From NCBI RefSeq assembly GCF_001429065.1, contig NZ_LMIB01000001.1, positions 753,933-817,932 of the forward strand: 64,000 nucleotides of DNA. Direction: 5' to 3'. A model generated the notes under the pieces. That model ran no database searches, had not been told where the DNA came from, and was given only the letters and a program-made list of their open reading frames with translations. This DNA comes from Sphingomonas sp. Root710 (lineage in GTDB: Bacteria > Pseudomonadota > Alphaproteobacteria > Sphingomonadales > Sphingomonadaceae). A program made the position numbers and the translations under genes. Shown here in pieces: positions 24,994 through 34,345 of this stretch (the first letter of the stretch is position 1; each line of letters starts with the position of its first letter).

Positions 24994-27113
24994 ACCCGCG
25001 CGGCACGACCCGCATCATCGCCATGGCGCTCGCGCTGGCGGCGGCCCCCTTGTCGGCGCAGCAGGTGCTGAACCTGCGTGACGCCGATATCCGTGCGTTC
25101 ATCCAGGATGCGGCGCGCGTCACTGGGCGCAATTTCATCATCGACAGCCGCGTCACGGGCAAGGTCTCGGTCGTCACCGACCGGGCGCTGAGCAAGAGCG
25201 AATATTTCGAGCTGTTCCTGTCGACACTGCGGGCGAACAACCTTGTCGCGGTGCCGATGGCGGGCGGTTCCTTCCGCATCCAGCCCGCCGATGGCGCGGC
25301 AGCGCTGAGCGGGCGGAGCAGCGGCTCGGCCAATAATTTCGTCACCGATGTCGTGCGCTTGCGCGCGATCGACGCGGCGAGCGCGATCGACACGCTCAAG
25401 CCGCTGGTCAGCCCGCAGGGGTCGATAACCGCGAACCGCAGCGCCAATTCGCTGGTGATCGCCGACTATGCCGACAATCTGCGCCAGATGCGCAACCTGA
25501 TCGCGCGAATCGACCGCGACAGCATGTCTACCCGGATGATCCCGCTGCGCAATGCGGGCGCGCGCGAGATCGCCTCGGCGCTGAGCACGCTCACCGCCGG
25601 TCAGGCCGGGGCGGCGGGCGCAACAGTGGTCGCGGTCGACAGCGGCAATGCGCTGCTTCTGCGGGGTGATGCGTCGAGCGTGGCGCGGATGGCGGCCTTG
25701 GCCGAAGATCTCGACCGGCGCGCGGCGAGCGCATCCGAAATCCGCGTGATCTTCCTGCAATATGCCGACGCGGCGAAGCTGATGCCCGTCCTTCAGCAGC
25801 TTGTCGGCCAGACAGGCGATGCCGCAGCGACGGTGCCCGCGCCGGCCAGCGCTACGGCGGCTGCCGCGCCGGTTCCGGCGCCGATGGCGTCGGGACGGGG
25901 CGGGGCGGTCGTCACCCGCTATGAGGGAGCGAACGCGATCATCATCGCCGGGCCTGCCGATGTCCAGCGCACGCTGGGCGAGGTGATCCGCCAGCTCGAC
26001 ACGCGCCGCGATCAGGTGCTCGTCGAGGCGATCATCGTCGAGATATCGAACGATGCCGCGCGCAAGCTGGGCGTCCAGTTCCTGCTTGGCGGCAAGCCGG
26101 GATCGGGCGTGCCGATCGCGGCGACAAACTATTCGAACGCCGCGCCCAACATCCTGACCATCGCAGGCGCGGTCGGCGCGCGCGAGCTTTCGACCAAGAC
26201 CACAGTGGTCAACGGCACGACGACGACGACGACCGAGAACACGGCAATCAGTGACCAGCTGGCCGAGGCCGCGGTCAGTTCGATCCTCAACGCAGGCGGC
26301 GGTTTCGCCGGTTTCGCCGACAAGATCGGCAAGAATGCGATCTTCGGCGCGATCATCAATGCGGTGCAGACCGACACCAAGTCCAACATCCTCTCAACGC
26401 CGTCGGTGCTGACCCTCGACAATCAGGAAGCCAAGCTGCTCGTCGGTCAGGAGATCCCGATCACCACCGGCCAGGCGCTGTCGAACAATTTCGAGAACCA
26501 GTTCCGCACCGTCCAACGCGAGAATGTCGGCATCCAGCTCGAGGTGAAGCCGCAGATCAACGCGGGCGGCGCGATCAAGCTGTTCCTGCGGCAGGAGGTA
26601 TCGTCGATCGCCGGGCCGGTGGCGAGCGGATCGTCGGATCTGATCCTCAACAAGCGTGAGATCGAGACCACGGTCACCGTCGATGACGGCGACATCATCG
26701 CGCTGGGCGGCCTGCTCGACGACAATGAACGCCGCACGATCGAGGCGATCCCGCTGCTCAGCCGCATCCCGGCGATCGGCGAGCTGTTCAAGTCGCGCTC
26801 GCGCAGCCATGTGAAGACCAATCTCATGGTCTTCATCCGCCCGACCATACTGCGCAACCCTGCCGATGCGCAGCGCCTCGCCGCGCAGCGATACGGCTAT
26901 ATCCGCGGCGAACAGATCCGCTACGGCAAGCCCGGCGAGGAGCCCGGTATCGACGAACTGGTCACCGATTATATGGGAACGGTCGCCCCGGTCGCCCCGG
27001 TCGCGCCGCCTGTCGCCGCCGCCCCGCCGCCGGGCCAGCCCGAGATCATCGTGCCCAAGGTGACGACGTCGAGCCAGGTCTTCCGCCCCGCGACCCCGCC
27101 GCGCGAGCAATGA
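24990..27113 (+). CDS. gspD: GspD outer-membrane secretin
   Basis: A 707-residue secretin monomer that forms the outer-membrane channel. The signal peptide ends near SAQ. N0-N3 periplasmic domains (NLRDADIRAFIQDAARVTGR start; VIIDS-like repeats) come next, and then the secretin domain with LLVGQEIPITTGQ and VDDGDIIALGGLLDD. The C-terminus is a proline/alanine-rich tail with no obvious pilotin-binding motif, and no gspS is in the window. It overlaps gspC and gspE by 4 bases each. Confidence 0.95.
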   Translation: MNPRGTTRIIAMALALAAAPLSAQQVLNLRDADIRAFIQDAARVTGRNFIIDSRVTGKVSVVTDRALSKSEYFELFLSTLRANNLVAVPMAGGSFRIQPADGAAALSGRSSGSANNFVTDVVRLRAIDAASAIDTLKPLVSPQGSITANRSANSLVIADYADNLRQMRNLIARIDRDSMSTRMIPLRNAGAREIASALSTLTAGQAGAAGATVVAVDSGNALLLRGDASSVARMAALAEDLDRRAASASEIRVIFLQYADAAKLMPVLQQLVGQTGDAAATVPAPASATAAAAPVPAPMASGRGGAVVTRYEGANAIIIAGPADVQRTLGEVIRQLDTRRDQVLVEAIIVEISNDAARKLGVQFLLGGKPGSGVPIAATNYSNAAPNILTIAGAVGARELSTKTTVVNGTTTTTTENTAISDQLAEAAVSSILNAGGGFAGFADKIGKNAIFGAIINAVQTDTKSNILSTPSVLTLDNQEAKLLVGQEIPITTGQALSNNFENQFRTVQRENVGIQLEVKPQINAGGAIKLFLRQEVSSIAGPVASGSSDLILNKREIETTVTVDDGDIIALGGLLDDNERRTIEAIPLLSRIPAIGELFKSRSRSHVKTNLMVFIRPTILRNPADAQRLAAQRYGYIRGEQIRYGKPGEEPGIDELVTDYMGTVAPVAPVAPPVAAAPPPGQPEIIVPKVTTSSQVFRPATPPREQ

Positions 27114-28612
27114 GCGGGGAGGCGACGATCGCGTCCGCCGACATCCCTTATGGCTTTGCGCGGCGCATGGGACTGGTGCCCTTGCCCGGTAATGATGCCG
27201 AGGGCCGTCCGCTGATCGGGATGAGCAGCGCCGCCGATCGCAGCGCGCTGATCGAGCTTCGCCGCCATCTCGGCCATGGTTTCGCGATCGAGGCGTTGAC
27301 ACCCGAGCGTTTCGAACGTGCATTGTCCGAACATTATGCCGTCGATGGCGAGACCGCCGAATTGCTGGGCGGCGCGCTGGTGATGGGCGAGGAACTGAGC
27401 GCGCTCGCCAGCGAACTGCCGACCAGCGCCGATCTGCTCGACAGCGCCGACGACGCGCCGGTCATCCGCCTGATCAACGGCATGATCGCCGAAGCGGTGC
27501 GCAACGGCGTTTCCGACATCCATTTCGAACCTTATGAGAGTGGCCTGGTCGTCCGTATGCGGATCGACGGGGTGCTGGCGGAGCGGCTTCGCCTGCCGAT
27601 CGCGGTCGCGCCGCTGGTCGCCAGCCGGATCAAGGTGATGTCGCGGCTCGACATCGCCGAACGCCGCCTGCCGCAGGACGGCCGCATCGGCCTGTCGATC
27701 GCCGGGCGGCTGCTTGACGTGCGCGTCTCGACGCTGCCGGGGCGGGCTGGCGAGCGCGTGGTGCTGCGCATCCTCGACAAGGCGGCGGCGGGGATCGCGC
27801 CCGATGCTTTGGGCATGCCGGCGACGATCCAGGCGGCGTTCGAGCAGGCGCTGGGCGATCCGAACGGCATCATTCTCGTCACCGGGCCGACCGGATCGGG
27901 CAAGACGACGACGCTCTATGCGGCGCTGCGCCTGCTCAACGATGGCAGCCGCAACATCCTGACGGTCGAAGACCCTGTCGAATATGCGGTCGATGGCGTC
28001 GGCCAGACCCAGGTCAATCCAAAGGTCGGCCTCGATTTCGCGGCGGGGCTGCGCGCGATCCTGCGCCAGGACCCCGATGTCGTGATGGTGGGTGAAATCC
28101 GCGACCGCGAGACCGCCGACATCGCGATCCAGGCGTCGCTGACCGGCCATCTCGTCCTGTCGACCGTCCATACCAACGATGCGGTCGGCGCGATCACCCG
28201 GCTGCGCGACATGAAGATCGAGCCCTTCCTGATCGCCTCCACCCTGCGCGCGGTGATCGCGCAGCGGCTCGTCCGGCGGCTTTGCCCGGCCTGCAACATC
28301 ACCGATTATCCGCCGCCGGGCGTGCGTAGCGCGCTCAAGCTCAAGAAGGACGAACTGGTCCGCGTGCCGCGCGGATGCGACGCCTGCGGCCATAGCGGCT
28401 ATCGCGGGCGGATCGGGCTGTTCGAAATGGTCCGGATCGACGATCGGCTGCGCGCCGCGATCAACGACAATGCCAGCGAGGATGCGATCGCGAAGATCGC
28501 CTTCGCCGATGGCGACACGCTCGCCAAGGCGGCGCGCCGTCTGGTTCGCGAGGGGGTGACCAGTGCGGAGGAGGCGCTGCGGATATTGCGCAGCGACGCC
28601 GGCGATGGTTGA
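27110..28612 (+). CDS. gspE: GspE cytoplasmic secretion ATPase
   Basis: A 500-residue hexameric ATPase that powers pseudopilus growth. Walker A is GPTGSGKTTTLYAALRLL, the Asp box is TVEDPVEY, Walker B is PDVVMVGEIRDRETADIA, and the His box is LSTVHTNDAVGAITRL. The tetracysteine zinc site appears as CPAC and CDACG. It has the N1/N2 domains that bind GspL. Length is normal. It overlaps gspF by 8 bases. Confidence 0.96.
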   Translation: MSGEATIASADIPYGFARRMGLVPLPGNDAEGRPLIGMSSAADRSALIELRRHLGHGFAIEALTPERFERALSEHYAVDGETAELLGGALVMGEELSALASELPTSADLLDSADDAPVIRLINGMIAEAVRNGVSDIHFEPYESGLVVRMRIDGVLAERLRLPIAVAPLVASRIKVMSRLDIAERRLPQDGRIGLSIAGRLLDVRVSTLPGRAGERVVLRILDKAAAGIAPDALGMPATIQAAFEQALGDPNGIILVTGPTGSGKTTTLYAALRLLNDGSRNILTVEDPVEYAVDGVGQTQVNPKVGLDFAAGLRAILRQDPDVVMVGEIRDRETADIAIQASLTGHLVLSTVHTNDAVGAITRLRDMKIEPFLIASTLRAVIAQRLVRRLCPACNITDYPPPGVRSALKLKKDELVRVPRGCDACGHSGYRGRIGLFEMVRIDDRLRAAINDNASEDAIAKIAFADGDTLAKAARRLVREGVTSAEEALRILRSDAGDG

Positions 28613-29828
28613 ATATGCCTGGCGCGCGATCGACGCGGGCGGGCGCGAACGCCGGGGCCGCATGCAGGCCGAAACGCCCGATCTGGCGAAGGCTCGGCTC
28701 GAGGCGCGCCGCTATTATGTCGTCGCGGTCGACAAGGCAGGCGAGGGGCCGGGGCCCAGCCTGACCAGCAATATCCTCAAGCGTCACCCGAAGCTGGGCA
28801 TCCGCGAACTCACCCTGTTCACCCGCCAGCTCGCCACGCTGGTTCGCGTCATGCCGATCGAGGAGGCGCTGCGCAGCATCGCCCAGCAGACCGCGAAGCC
28901 ACGCGCGGTGGTGGTGATCGAGGCGGTGCACGGCTCGGTGCTCAGCGGCCACCGGCTCGCCGATGCGCTGGCGGTCGAAGCGGCCAGCTTCCCGCCGCTC
29001 TATCGCGCGATGGTTGCGGCGGGCGAGGCGAGCGGCGCGCTGCCCGACATATTGGAACGGCTCGCCGATCTCCAGGAGCGGCAGGCGGTGGTGCGCAACA
29101 AACTGGTCACCGCGCTGGCCTATCCCGCCGCGCTGGCGCTGGTCGCCGCCGGGGTCGTGCTGGCGCTGATGCTGTTCGTCGTGCCCAAGATCGTCGAGCA
29201 GTTCGACACGGTCGGGCAGCAATTGCCGCTGCTCACCCGGATCGTGATCGCGACGTCGCATTTCATCGGAAATTGGTGGTGGGCGATGGTGCTGGGCGTG
29301 GCGGCGGGCACCGTGCTGGGCGTTCGCCTGCTCGCCGATGCCGAGCGCCGCCATGGTTTTGACGCCTGGCTGCTGCGGCTGCCGTTGCTCGGGCGGCTGA
29401 TCCGCGATCTCCACGCCGCGCGGATGGCGCGCACGCTCGCCAAGATGGTCGAGAGCCGGCTGCCGCTCGTCGAAGGCATCCAGATGACCACCGCGACCTT
29501 GCGCAACCAGGCGCTGCGCCGCGCCTCGCAGACGATCGTCGAGGATATCAAGGGTGGCTCCAGCCTGTCTGCCGCGCTACGCCGCGCGGGGCTGTTTCCC
29601 GCGATCTTCGTGCATATGGCGGCGAGCGGCGAAGCGGCGGGAAGGCTCGACGAAATGCTCGAACACGCCGCCGACTATCTGGAGCGCGAGTTCGACCTGT
29701 TCACATCGACCTTGCTGTCGCTGCTCGAACCGGCGGTGATCGTGGTGATGGGCGCGATCGTCGCGCTGATCATCCTGGCGATATTGCTGCCGGTGCTGCA
29801 GCTCGACACTCTGGCGGGACTGACATGA
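28605..29828 (+). CDS. gspF: GspF inner-membrane platform protein
   Basis: A 407-residue platform protein with two GspF repeats (LTLFTRQLATLVRVMPIEEA and RTLAKMVESRLPLVEGIQ) and three membrane helices, including ALVAAGVVLALMLFVVPKIV and the C-terminal VIVVMGAIVALIILAILLPV. It starts at ATG 28605 (MVEYAWRAIDAGG), 8 bases inside gspE. Its stop overlaps the first ATG of the gspG frame. Confidence 0.95.
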   Translation: MVEYAWRAIDAGGRERRGRMQAETPDLAKARLEARRYYVVAVDKAGEGPGPSLTSNILKRHPKLGIRELTLFTRQLATLVRVMPIEEALRSIAQQTAKPRAVVVIEAVHGSVLSGHRLADALAVEAASFPPLYRAMVAAGEASGALPDILERLADLQERQAVVRNKLVTALAYPAALALVAAGVVLALMLFVVPKIVEQFDTVGQQLPLLTRIVIATSHFIGNWWWAMVLGVAAGTVLGVRLLADAERRHGFDAWLLRLPLLGRLIRDLHAARMARTLAKMVESRLPLVEGIQMTTATLRNQALRRASQTIVEDIKGGSSLSAALRRAGLFPAIFVHMAASGEAAGRLDEMLEHAADYLEREFDLFTSTLLSLLEPAVIVVMGAIVALIILAILLPVLQLDTLAGLT

Positions 29829-30421
29829 TGCTTATCTCATTTACTCCGTCATCCCCGCGGGCGCGGGGATCCATAACCTCCGAGCCGCAAGAGGTTCGAG
29901 CCTCTGAGAATATGGATTCCCGCCTTCAGCCTTCGGCTGAAGTTTATCCTGAGCGCCTGCCTTGCAGGCAGTCGAAGGGCGGGAATGACGAGGAAGGGGA
30001 GAAGATCGACGAAAACGGCTTCACCCTGATCGAGTTGATGGTCGTTCTCCTCATCCTCGGCCTGCTCGCGACGGTCGTGGTGATCAACGTCATGCCAGCG
30101 CAGGACAAGGCGATGGCGGAGAAGGCACGGACCGATATCGCGCTGCTCGAACAGGCCGCCGAACGCTACCGGCTCGACATGTTCGCCTATCCGCCCACCG
30201 AGGCCGGATTGCAGGCGCTGGTCCAGGCGCCGGCGGGACTGGCGCACCCCGAGCGCTATCCGGCGGGAGGTTATATCAAGCGGTTGCCCGACGATCCCTG
30301 GGACAACCCCTATCATTATCAGACGCCGGGACGGCATGGCGCGGTCGACATCTACAGCCTTGGCGCGGACAATCGCGAGGGCGGCGAGGGGCAGGATGCC
30401 GATATCGGCAACTGGAAGTGA
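29825..30421 (+). CDS. gspG: GspG major pseudopilin with an inserted repeat in its leader
   Basis: The major T2SS pseudopilin. The mature part begins at the prepilin peptidase site G/FTLIELMVVLLILGLL and runs to a normal C-terminus with the YPAGGYIKRLPDDPWDNPY calcium-site region. The leader is abnormal: it would be 65 residues from ATG 29825 (overlapping gspF) or 36 from ATG 29912, whereas GspG leaders are usually under about 20. A 144-base dispersed repeat (29847-29990, exactly 48 codons) accounts for most of it and adds no stop codon. If removed, a 17-residue leader would remain. A third possibility is initiation at ATC 30006, 3 bases after AAGGGGAGAAG. The true start is uncertain; the mature protein is well supported. 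Confidence 0.85.
   Translation: MMLISFTPSSPRARGSITSEPQEVRASENMDSRLQPSAEVYPERLPCRQSKGGNDEEGEKIDENGFTLIELMVVLLILGLLATVVVINVMPAQDKAMAEKARTDIALLEQAAERYRLDMFAYPPTEAGLQALVQAPAGLAHPERYPAGGYIKRLPDDPWDNPYHYQTPGRHGAVDIYSLGADNREGGEGQDADIGNWK
29847..29990. repeat. 144-bp palindromic dispersed repeat inside gspG
   Basis: The ends are near-perfect inverted repeats: CGTCATCCCCGC at 29847 and GCGGGAATGACG at 29979 (one mismatch). Inside lie smaller hairpins: CCCCGC-GGGC-GCGGGG, CTTCAGC-CTTCG-GCTGAAG, and CCTGCC-TTGCAGG, plus the TCCTGAGC...GTCGAAGG pair. The style is that of alphaproteobacterial GTCATCCC-type repeats. It carries no gene of its own and is fully inside the gspG frame. A related but different copy lies at 59031-59113. 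Confidence 0.85.
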
Positions 30422-30863
30422 CGACGGGCGCGATCGCGGTTTCACGCTGATCGAGCTGATCGTCGTCCTGGCGATCATCGCGGTCGGCGCGACCGCCGTC
30501 ATGCTCAGCCTTCCGGGGCCCGAGCGCACCCTGCGCGACAGCAGCGAACGGCTTGCCGCCCAGGCGGCGGCGCTGCGCGACGCGGCGGTGATGTCGTCGC
30601 GGCCGATGGCGATCCGCCTCGTCGCGGGGGGCTATCGCTTCGAAAGCTTCGACGGCAAGGGCTGGGCGGCGGAAACCGAAAAACCGTTCCGCGCGGTCGG
30701 GCTGCCCGAGGGGATGGCGGTGGTCGCGGTGCCGTCGGGCGAGCAGCGCATACGTTTCGACACAACCGGGCTCGCCGATCCGGTGGTGTTGACGCTCGGC
30801 TATCGCGGGCTGCGGCGGACGGTGACGGTCGATGCGGGCGGGGGCGTGACGCTTGGCGGATAA
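30396..30863 (+). CDS. gspH: GspH minor pseudopilin
   Basis: A 155-residue minor pseudopilin. The 15-residue leader ends at G/FTLIELIVVLAIIAVG, followed by the hydrophobic assembly helix and a beta-rich domain (GYRFESFDGKGWAAETEKPF). ATG 30396 overlaps gspG by 26 bases and has AGGGGC upstream. Identity comes from position between gspG and gspI and from the leader plus fold. Confidence 0.88.
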   Translation: MPISATGSDDGRDRGFTLIELIVVLAIIAVGATAVMLSLPGPERTLRDSSERLAAQAAALRDAAVMSSRPMAIRLVAGGYRFESFDGKGWAAETEKPFRAVGLPEGMAVVAVPSGEQRIRFDTTGLADPVVLTLGYRGLRRTVTVDAGGGVTLGG

Positions 30864-31224
30864 GCGGCCCTCCGAACGCGGCTTCACGCTGATCGAGGTG
30901 CTCGTCGCGCTCGCGGTGTTCAGCCTTGCCGCGCTCACCCTGTTGCGCCTCGAGGGCGCGACCATGACCAACGCTCGGATGCTCGAAGTCCGCGCTGCTG
31001 CCGAGATCGTCGCGCGCAACCGCGCGGTCGAGGTGCTGACCGATCCCGACGCCCCGGTCATCGGCACCGCGAGCGGCAGCGAGATGCAGGCGGGACGGCC
31101 CTGGTCCTGGGTTCGTATCACGCGGCCAATGCCCGATGCCGGGCTGGTCGAGGTCCGCGTCATCGTCGCGAGCCCGTTCGGCGGCGAGGCGGCGTCGCTG
31201 ACCGTCTATCGGCGGACGGCGTGA
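30853..31224 (+). CDS. gspI: GspI minor pseudopilin
   Basis: A 123-residue minor pseudopilin with a very short leader (MADKRPSERG/FTLIEVLVALAV). It starts at TTG 30853, 11 bases inside gspH; a start at TTG is unusual but the short leader fixes it. GspI normally forms the pseudopilus tip with GspJ and GspK, which follow immediately. Confidence 0.87.
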   Translation: MADKRPSERGFTLIEVLVALAVFSLAALTLLRLEGATMTNARMLEVRAAAEIVARNRAVEVLTDPDAPVIGTASGSEMQAGRPWSWVRITRPMPDAGLVEVRVIVASPFGGEAASLTVYRRTA

Positions 31225-31805
31225 TGGCGCGGCAATCCGGCTTCACCCTCATCGAACTGCTCGTCGCGCTCGCTATCTTCGGGTTGATCGCGGTCGCGGG
31301 AGGCTATCTGCTCGGCTTCTCGTTGCGGGCGCAGGACAGCACGGGGCAGTCGCTCGACAGGATCGCCACGGTGCGCCGCGCCTCGGTGCTGCTCACGGCG
31401 GATATGGCGCAGCTGCTGCCCCGGATCAGCCGCGACGACCGGGGCGATCGTCAGCCGGCGGTGGTTGGTGACCAGACGACCCTCGGCTTCGTCCGCGGGG
31501 GCTGGAGCAACGACAGCGACGCGCCGCGTTCCTCGTTGCAGAAGGTCTCCTACAGCCTCGTCGATCGCGCGCTGGTCCGGACCAGCTGGCCGATGGTCGA
31601 CGGCGTCGCGCCCGATCGCGCTGTGCGCAGCCCGCTGATGACCGGCGTTTCTAAGATCGCGCTGCGCTATCGACGGCATGGGGTCTGGGCCGAGACATGG
31701 CGGCCGCGCCTGCCCGACGAGTTGCCCGATGCGGTCGAACTGGTGCTCACCGTCGACGGGCTCGGCGATATCCGTCAGCTGTTCCTGGTGGGGATCGGGC
31801 GATGA
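31224..31805 (+). CDS. gspJ: GspJ minor pseudopilin
   Basis: A 193-residue tip pseudopilin with leader MARQSG/FTLIELLVALAIFGLI. It starts at ATG 31224, overlapping the gspI stop by one base (TGATG). The rest is a beta-rich domain with no cysteine pattern of note. Order and length fit GspJ. Confidence 0.88.
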   Translation: MARQSGFTLIELLVALAIFGLIAVAGGYLLGFSLRAQDSTGQSLDRIATVRRASVLLTADMAQLLPRISRDDRGDRQPAVVGDQTTLGFVRGGWSNDSDAPRSSLQKVSYSLVDRALVRTSWPMVDGVAPDRAVRSPLMTGVSKIALRYRRHGVWAETWRPRLPDELPDAVELVLTVDGLGDIRQLFLVGIGR

Positions 31806-32776
31806 AGCGGGGCGAGCGCGGCGCGGCGCTGCTCGCGGTGCTGCTGCTCGTCGCGCTGATCGCGACGCTCGCGGCGCTGGCGATGGACCGCCTCGCGCTG
31901 GCGACCCGGCTCGCGGGCAATGCCCGGTCGATTGATCAGGCGCGCGGTTATGCGCTGGGGGCCGAAGGGCTCGCGACGCTGATCGTCGACCGGCTCAGCG
32001 ATCGCGGCAGGGGGGAGGCGTCGCTGCCCGCGGGCTGGGCGGGCGAGACCCGGACGATCCCGGTCGAAGGCGGGCTGATCCGCGCCCGGCTCGGCGATGG
32101 CGGTTCCTGCTTCAACCTCAACAGCCTCGTCACCGGCAGCGCGCTCACCGGCTTCACCGCGCGACCGCAGATGGTGGAACGGCTCGTGACGTTGCTGGAG
32201 ATCACCGGCGTTCCGCCGTTGCGCGCCCGTCCGGTCGCGGCCGCGATCACCGACTGGATCGACAGCGACAGCGTGCCGCAACGCCAGGGCGCTGAGGACG
32301 AGACCTATGCGCGCGCGCCGGTGCCCTATCGCGCCGCCGACACATTGATGGCCGATGTCAGCGAATTGCGCGCGGTGGCCGGGGTGACTCCTGCCGTCTA
32401 CGCCGCGATGAGGCCCTGGGTCTGCGCCTTGCCCACCGCAGAGGTCGCGCCGCTCAACGTCAACATCCTGCCGCCCGCGCGCGCGCCGTTGCTGGCGATG
32501 CTCTATGGCGGGCGGATGCCGGTGGGGCAGGCGGCGGCGATCCTGCTAAGCCGTCCTGCGGGAGGCTGGCCGAGCAGCGCCGATTTCCGCCGGCAGCCGG
32601 CGATCGCCGCGATGGCGAGCGCGGCGGGCGCTGCCGAAGAAATCGCGGTTCGCACCCGCTGGTTCACGCTGGAGCTTGACGTGGCGCTGGACGGTGCGCA
32701 GGTGAAGGAAGTGGCCCTGATCGATGGCGGAATCGCGCCATCGCGCGTGGTCGCGCGGGCCTGGGGGAATCGATAG
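31802..32776 (+). CDS. gspK: GspK minor pseudopilin (tip)
   Basis: A 324-residue tip pseudopilin, longer than the others as expected. The N-terminus is KRGERG/AALLAVLLLVALIATLAAL, where Ala replaces the usual Phe at +1, common in GspK. An inserted alpha-helical domain follows (KAITD-like segment AAITDWIDSDSVPQRQGAED with the acidic calcium site). It overlaps gspJ by 4 bases and ends 3 bases before gspL. Confidence 0.9.
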   Translation: MKRGERGAALLAVLLLVALIATLAALAMDRLALATRLAGNARSIDQARGYALGAEGLATLIVDRLSDRGRGEASLPAGWAGETRTIPVEGGLIRARLGDGGSCFNLNSLVTGSALTGFTARPQMVERLVTLLEITGVPPLRARPVAAAITDWIDSDSVPQRQGAEDETYARAPVPYRAADTLMADVSELRAVAGVTPAVYAAMRPWVCALPTAEVAPLNVNILPPARAPLLAMLYGGRMPVGQAAAILLSRPAGGWPSSADFRRQPAIAAMASAAGAAEEIAVRTRWFTLELDVALDGAQVKEVALIDGGIAPSRVVARAWGNR

Positions 32777-32779
32777 CGG

Positions 32780-33865
32780 ATGCGGGCGGTCCTGCTATTT
32801 GCCGAAGAGGATGTCGGGTCCATCGAAGGATGGTTCCGGCTTGCCGACGGCCGCGTCGTGGCGCGGGGCAAGGCGCTCGACGGCCTGCCCGATCGCGACG
32901 ATGACGAGCGGCTGTTCCTGCTGCTGTCCGGCAGTGAAGTCGCGATGCGCTGGATCGAGCTTCCCCCGGTGCTCACCGAGGCGCAGGCGCTAGCCGCGGC
33001 GCGGATCGCGATCGGCGATAGCAGTCTGGGCCCCGTCGAAGCTTTGCATATCGCGCTCGGACGAATCCATGGCGGGCACAGGCTGGCCGCGTCGATCGCG
33101 ACGGAGCGGATGGCCGCCTGGCTCGACTGGGCGGCGGGTCTCGGAATCGATCCCGACCATGTGGTCCCCTTGCCCTTACTGATTGCCTATGGCGAGGGCC
33201 CGGCGCGGGTATGGGCTCGTGCCGGGCGCACGCTGGTCCATGGTCATATACAGGCCTTTGCGCTTGAGCCCGGCCTCGCCGAAGCCGTGCTCGCCGGGCA
33301 GGATGTCGAGCCGATGGACGATGTCCGCTTCGAGACCGAGCTGCCCGCCGCGCTCGCCACGCTGCCGCTGGACCTGCGGCAGGGAATGTGGCGGCGGCGG
33401 CGCGTCTGGAGGGGTGACAGCGGATGGCGGCAGCGCATGCTCCGCTATGCTCTGGCCGCCGCGGTTCTGCTCGCGCTGATCCCGGTCGCCCGTCTGGCGC
33501 GGATCAGCTGGGACGCGCATCAGCTGCATCGCGAAGCCGGAACGGTCGCGCAAGCCACGCTGGGCCTGCGCGAGCGTCCGCAAGATCCGCGTGCCGCCAT
33601 GCAGCAGCGCGTGGAGCAACTTCAGGGGCCCGGCATGGGCTTTGTCGATGGCGCGGCCGTGCTGTTCGGCGCTGTGCGCCAGACGCCGAATGTCGAACTG
33701 GCTGAAGCTGGTTTCGACGATCAGGGGATATTGTCGGCGCGGGTGCGGACGGCGAGCGCGGATGACCTTGCCGAACTGATGCGCCGGATCGGGGCGAGCG
33801 GGCTGGTCGTAGAGAGCGGCGAAGCCGGGCAAGGCCTCACCGATATCCGGATCAAGCGCCCATGA
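32780..33865 (+). CDS. gspL: GspL inner-membrane protein
   Basis: A 361-residue inner-membrane protein. The large cytoplasmic actin-like domain (residues 1 to about 215) binds GspE. One membrane helix (RYALAAAVLLALIPVARLA, near 218-236) and a periplasmic ferredoxin-like domain follow. Sequence identity in this family is low; call rests on domain layout and position between gspK and gspM. Confidence 0.85.
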   Translation: MRAVLLFAEEDVGSIEGWFRLADGRVVARGKALDGLPDRDDDERLFLLLSGSEVAMRWIELPPVLTEAQALAAARIAIGDSSLGPVEALHIALGRIHGGHRLAASIATERMAAWLDWAAGLGIDPDHVVPLPLLIAYGEGPARVWARAGRTLVHGHIQAFALEPGLAEAVLAGQDVEPMDDVRFETELPAALATLPLDLRQGMWRRRRVWRGDSGWRQRMLRYALAAAVLLALIPVARLARISWDAHQLHREAGTVAQATLGLRERPQDPRAAMQQRVEQLQGPGMGFVDGAAVLFGAVRQTPNVELAEAGFDDQGILSARVRTASADDLAELMRRIGASGLVVESGEAGQGLTDIRIKRP

Positions 33866-34332
33866 TCGCAACGCTGCAACGCTGGTGGCGGGACCGGATG
33901 CCGCGTGAACGGGGGCTGCTGATCCTGCTCGCGCTGATCGCGGCGCCGATCGTTAGTTATTATGGCGTGATCCGCCCGTTCGACCGGGCCATCGAACGTG
34001 CCCGCCTCGCACGGGATGCCGAGGCCCGGTCGCTGGCGGACGTGCTGCTGATGGCGGGCAAGATCAAGGCGGCCCACCGTTCGCCGCTTAATCCCGCCCC
34101 GATCGAGGCGCTGGTCGCCAGCGAGGCCGAGCGCGCGGGTTTCACCGTCTCGGGCGTGACCCGCGAGGGTACTGGCGCGGTGCTGGTGATCGGTGCGGTC
34201 CGGCCGCAACCTTTTTTCGCCTGGCTGGCCGCGATGAAGGAGCGGCGCGGGCTGTTCGTCACGCGGCTGTCGGCGCGGGCGAATGACGACAGGACATTAT
34301 CGATTTCGGCGCGGCTCGAAAGGGCGCGTTGA
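33862..34332 (+). CDS. gspM: GspM inner-membrane protein
   Basis: A 156-residue protein with a membrane helix close to the N-terminus (GLLILLALIAAPIVSYYG) followed by a coiled-coil stretch and a small periplasmic domain. It partners GspL, whose frame overlaps by 4 bases. Layout and position fit GspM. Confidence 0.85.
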   Translation: MIATLQRWWRDRMPRERGLLILLALIAAPIVSYYGVIRPFDRAIERARLARDAEARSLADVLLMAGKIKAAHRSPLNPAPIEALVASEAERAGFTVSGVTREGTGAVLVIGAVRPQPFFAWLAAMKERRGLFVTRLSARANDDRTLSISARLERAR

Positions 34333-34345
34333 GGGGAGGGGCACG

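Noticed and set aside
29847-29990. CRISPR array or integron-type attC in gspG
   Set aside because: It is a single palindromic unit with nested hairpins, with no repeated spacer pattern and no integrase.
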